Below, in pieces: positions 61,887 through 64,000 of a stretch of DNA of 64,000 nucleotides. The notes beneath the pieces were generated by a model. It did not search any database. It was not told the DNA's origin and saw only the letters and a program-made list of their open reading frames with translations. Numbering within the stretch: position 1 is the stretch's first letter; each line of letters begins with the position of its first letter. Position numbers and translations under genes: made by a program. The stretch is from Limnovirga soli (GTDB taxonomy: Bacteria > Bacteroidota > Bacteroidia > Chitinophagales > Chitinophagaceae), in assembly GCF_013106755.1 (NCBI RefSeq), contig NZ_WHPF01000012.1, positions 116,707-180,706 on the forward strand, given 5' to 3'.

Positions 61887-63476
61887 TTAAGGACATTCGC
61901 TGTCATTTGTAAATGTACAAGAATGATCAGGATCACACTCGGGGCATATTCGTTGATTAGTTATATGGTCTGTGTCATTATAGCTCACAAAAAATGATTT
62001 ACCAGTATATCCAAAAGGAGGGAAAGCTCCGGTTATGGAGATATTCATAATAGTTTGAAAGAAAACGGCGGTTCTAACTGCTAAATAGGTAAATACTTGA
62101 TCTTTAGTTGTAGCGTTAACACCAAAATTATCTGTTGCCACTGAGTTTATTCCATGGCCCATATTACAATCTGTATATAATTCTGAATATCGATTTAATT
62201 CTTTCAAGATAAAATACATATTGTGGGCACTTGCCAGTTTTATATAAACTGTATAAGGAGGAGATGTACCGGGGCTTTTCAATTTGTAATTCCCTGACGT
62301 TTCAAGGCAAAAATTTTCAGTACGATATTTGGCAGTCGAGGAATTAATATAATCCTGATATTTTCTATCATAGAAAGGAATAGTTGTATCGAGAGCTCCT
62401 CCAAACCCAATCATTGGCGGGTTAATTCTATTTCCTGTACCGCTTTGTGCTTGAAAAAAAGTCTTTTCAACAGTTCCAAAATCCGAATTATCGCTAGCAT
62501 CGTTTCCATCAACTGATTTGGGGATTGTAATTCCACCCCAGCAATTCATAACCCCTCTTATAACGGGCCAGTAAGTCGGATTGTCAAGATCAGTTCCAGA
62601 TTCGCCATAATAATAGTCTGCGTTCATATGTCCTAGCGCAGATTGTATATTAAGTGAAGTAGCCACGACCGGAAAAACTGCATTCATCATGTTTTGAGAT
62701 CTATAATATGAAATGCCTAATGCAATGACTGCACCTGCACTTTGACCACCTACAAAAAATTGATCTTCATTTATAGTAAATAAATTACCATGATTTGAAG
62801 AATTTCGTTTAATAATACTCCGTATTGCGCCTCTAGCGTCTTGCATACCGCGATATGGTGCCAATTGTCGTTGAACAGAGGTACGAGTATTATCCCCAGT
62901 ATCTAAAATTCTTCCACCGCGGTAATCTATTGTGATTGCAATATAGCCGCGCATAGCAAGTTGCTGACAAACTGTTTTTATGCCAGGTTGCAAATAATCA
63001 GGGCACTCTTGAAAACCGCCAGGATGAAATATAGCAACACACGGAAGAGGATAATTTATATAATCATGTCCATTTGTACTGTCTTCATAAGTGGAAAGTG
63101 GATAATATACATGGTACCTCAGAATACTAATATCATTATCTGGATTCGAAATACCGTAATAGTGTAAATCAGTCGCTGAACAAATGTCTGTGCTAAGATT
63201 ACTAGTATCAACACATGCAAGCATTTCTTCATCTTTATATAAAACATCCTTAATAATGCCGGGATAGGTTCCCTTGTGGTAAGTAAAATTGGCTTCTTTG
63301 ATATATGCTAAAGGATACAAGGGGTTTCTAAGGTCATTTGCACAATCTTTTGGGTGTTGTGTATCAATGGCTGGAAACTGAGAATCCTGTTTTGAAAAAA
63401 CTGGGGAAAAAGGCATTAATGTACTTGCGATGGCAAAACCAGTTTGCTTTAAAAAATCTTTTCTCGATGTAAGCAT
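61887..63476 (-). CDS. Secreted alpha/beta-hydrolase (esterase), module C, with Tat-like leader
   Basis: This 529-residue paralogue has Ser246 in GQSAG and the QDARGAIRSIIKR helix; the oxyanion motif is HPGG instead of HGGS. The likely catalytic His is in DCNMGHGINS. Its leader (SRKDFLKQTGFAIASTLMPF) has the layout of a twin-arginine signal with Arg-Lys in place of Arg-Arg. Modules A and B instead have Sec-type signal peptides. The C terminus has many cysteines (CPECDPDHSC). It begins the third module, leftmost in transcription order, and its upstream region carries the truncated spacer repeat. Confidence 0.83.
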   Translation of the reverse strand: MLTSRKDFLKQTGFAIASTLMPFSPVFSKQDSQFPAIDTQHPKDCANDLRNPLYPLAYIKEANFTYHKGTYPGIIKDVLYKDEEMLACVDTSNLSTDICSATDLHYYGISNPDNDISILRYHVYYPLSTYEDSTNGHDYINYPLPCVAIFHPGGFQECPDYLQPGIKTVCQQLAMRGYIAITIDYRGGRILDTGDNTRTSVQRQLAPYRGMQDARGAIRSIIKRNSSNHGNLFTINEDQFFVGGQSAGAVIALGISYYRSQNMMNAVFPVVATSLNIQSALGHMNADYYYGESGTDLDNPTYWPVIRGVMNCWGGITIPKSVDGNDASDNSDFGTVEKTFFQAQSGTGNRINPPMIGFGGALDTTIPFYDRKYQDYINSSTAKYRTENFCLETSGNYKLKSPGTSPPYTVYIKLASAHNMYFILKELNRYSELYTDCNMGHGINSVATDNFGVNATTKDQVFTYLAVRTAVFFQTIMNISITGAFPPFGYTGKSFFVSYNDTDHITNQRICPECDPDHSCTFTNDSECP

Positions 63477-63904
63477 AGGGGGGCAAATTTGGTTTGGGTA
63501 AACAATTGGTATTGTAAAGTAGGAATAAAATTTACAAATTAAGTTTGATGCAGCTTAAATTTTCATGAATATCAATTATTAAATGGCAGTGCTGCAGTTT
63601 TAGAAGCATGTATAAACACCTCCTTGCTATATAGCATTTCTTGCCATTGTTGTTCGCCTGCCCAACAATAATTAAAAGCAAGTATAAAATTGATTTAATC
63701 ATTTCTCAATGCTTGTGTCATAACCTTCCAATCTCTCATTCCTGTAATCAAGCACCCCATTTCCCAAAACACCTCAATATATCCCCCGTGATTTTTCACG
63801 CCAAAAAATCGTGATAAATCACGCTATTTTTTTCAAAAAAATCTTTTTATTTTTATTTCGTAAACCTTTTTTCCCTTCGGGGATTCACCTTAATTAATAA
63901 TACA
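63477..63904. other. Divergent intergenic region of 428 bases at the right edge
   Basis: Between esterase C (leftward) and the start of a rightward gene. It holds the truncated spacer repeat 63641-63745, in which the sequence changes exactly where the dispersed core would begin. Two short dyads CGTGATTTTTCACG and CGTGATAAATCACG follow at 63787 and 63810. Confidence 0.65.
63787..63823. promoter_or_regulatory. Paired CGTGA/TCACG dyads (possible operator)
   Basis: CGTGATTTTTCACG (63787-63800) and CGTGATAAATCACG (63810-63823) share the arms CGTGA/TCACG, centre to centre 23 bases. They lie 82 bases before the rightward start codon. Two sites about two helical turns apart fit a dimeric regulator; no regulator is identified. 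Confidence 0.4.
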
Positions 63905-64000
63905 ATGGCAAGTAATTCAGAAACCGGCCATGCCGTTAACCTCGCCAATTTCAAAGTTTTAATTGATGCTTGTGGCACCTTTGGTGCAGCCTACAACCCA
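63905..64000 (+). CDS. Start of a conserved hypothetical protein (partial)
   Basis: An ATG at 63905 opens a frame that runs to the window end (32 codons). The product begins MASNSETGHAVNLANFKVLI and continues with DACGTFGAAYNP. This resembles the N terminus of a Bacteroidota family of unknown function that starts with TGHAxNxANF and has AYNP after it. The identification is from memory and only the first 32 residues are visible. Confidence 0.6.
   Translation, partial: MASNSETGHAVNLANFKVLIDACGTFGAAYNP

Noticed and set aside
52733..63476. Triplication treated as an assembly artefact
   Set aside because: The modules differ strongly in the propellers, esterase lengths and leaders, so they are real, diverged paralogues; only the B/C tail is near identical.

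Overview
The window is a 64 kb stretch of chromosome from a Bacteroidota bacterium, most likely a member of the Chitinophagaceae. The evidence is the gene content (gldE and gldD gliding genes, proteins with type IX secretion sorting tails, RNase G next to an HU/TPR cluster, Bacteroidota-type S1), the low GC content, the absence of obvious Shine-Dalgarno sites, and TAnnTTTG-type -7 promoter boxes. Almost everything is chromosomal housekeeping or envelope function. I see no rRNA or tRNA gene, prophage, transposase or CRISPR array.

Layout. 1-3.1 kb: the end of an unrecognised small gene, then two clpP paralogues and clpX, which form a protein-unfolding protease. 3.3-7.0 kb: a secreted beta-propeller/phosphoesterase fusion and a CBM9-like protein. 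7.5-10.9 kb: a three-gene operon of circularly permuted ATP-grasp, alpha-E and transglutaminase proteins, which looks like a peptide-ligation/cleavage module. 11.0-15.4 kb: a glycosyltransferase, then a leftward cluster of HU, a TPR protein, a 31-residue mS38/bS22-like ribosomal protein missed by ORF length cut-offs, and RNase G. 15.8-19.5 kb: mutY-ssb-gldE-gldD. 19.6-31 kb: lysozyme-like protein, acylphosphatase, DUF4421, ArsR-type regulator, tsaB with a degenerate 3-hydroxyacyl-CoA dehydrogenase, RidA, secreted M43 protease, acyl-CoA carboxylase beta subunit and secreted M28 peptidase. 31.4-37.7 kb: rpsA, ubiX, rsgA, a small unknown gene, gamma carbonic anhydrase and a class III aminotransferase. 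38-44.7 kb: a very large TolB/amidohydrolase fusion, DUF1080, AI-2E permease, and small membrane proteins (YtxH, holin-like). 44.8-52.2 kb: tamB and tamA, the outer-membrane assembly pair. 52.7-63.5 kb: three tandem leftward copies of a secreted esterase plus delta-60-repeat protein cassette, spaced 3,664 bases stop to stop. The right edge holds the start of another gene.

Two kinds of structure are not explained by ordinary genes. First, a dispersed intergenic repeat with core CTTGCGTCGCACTCTTGTAC occurs 18 times in both orientations. At least five variant copies bring the total to 23, about one per 2.8 kb, and none lies inside a well-supported gene. Copies share flanks (a GCCCGGC or GGCATCGCC box on the left, a GCATA/TATGC dyad on the right), so the real unit is about 80-90 bases and mosaic. 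Second, the triplicated esterase/delta-60 locus shows a patch of near identity covering the 3' ends and spacers of two modules beside strongly diverged 5' parts, which suggests gene conversion or selective homogenisation of the secretion tail. A second, rarer repeat of about 90 bases lies upstream of the ATP-grasp operon and between tamB and tamA.
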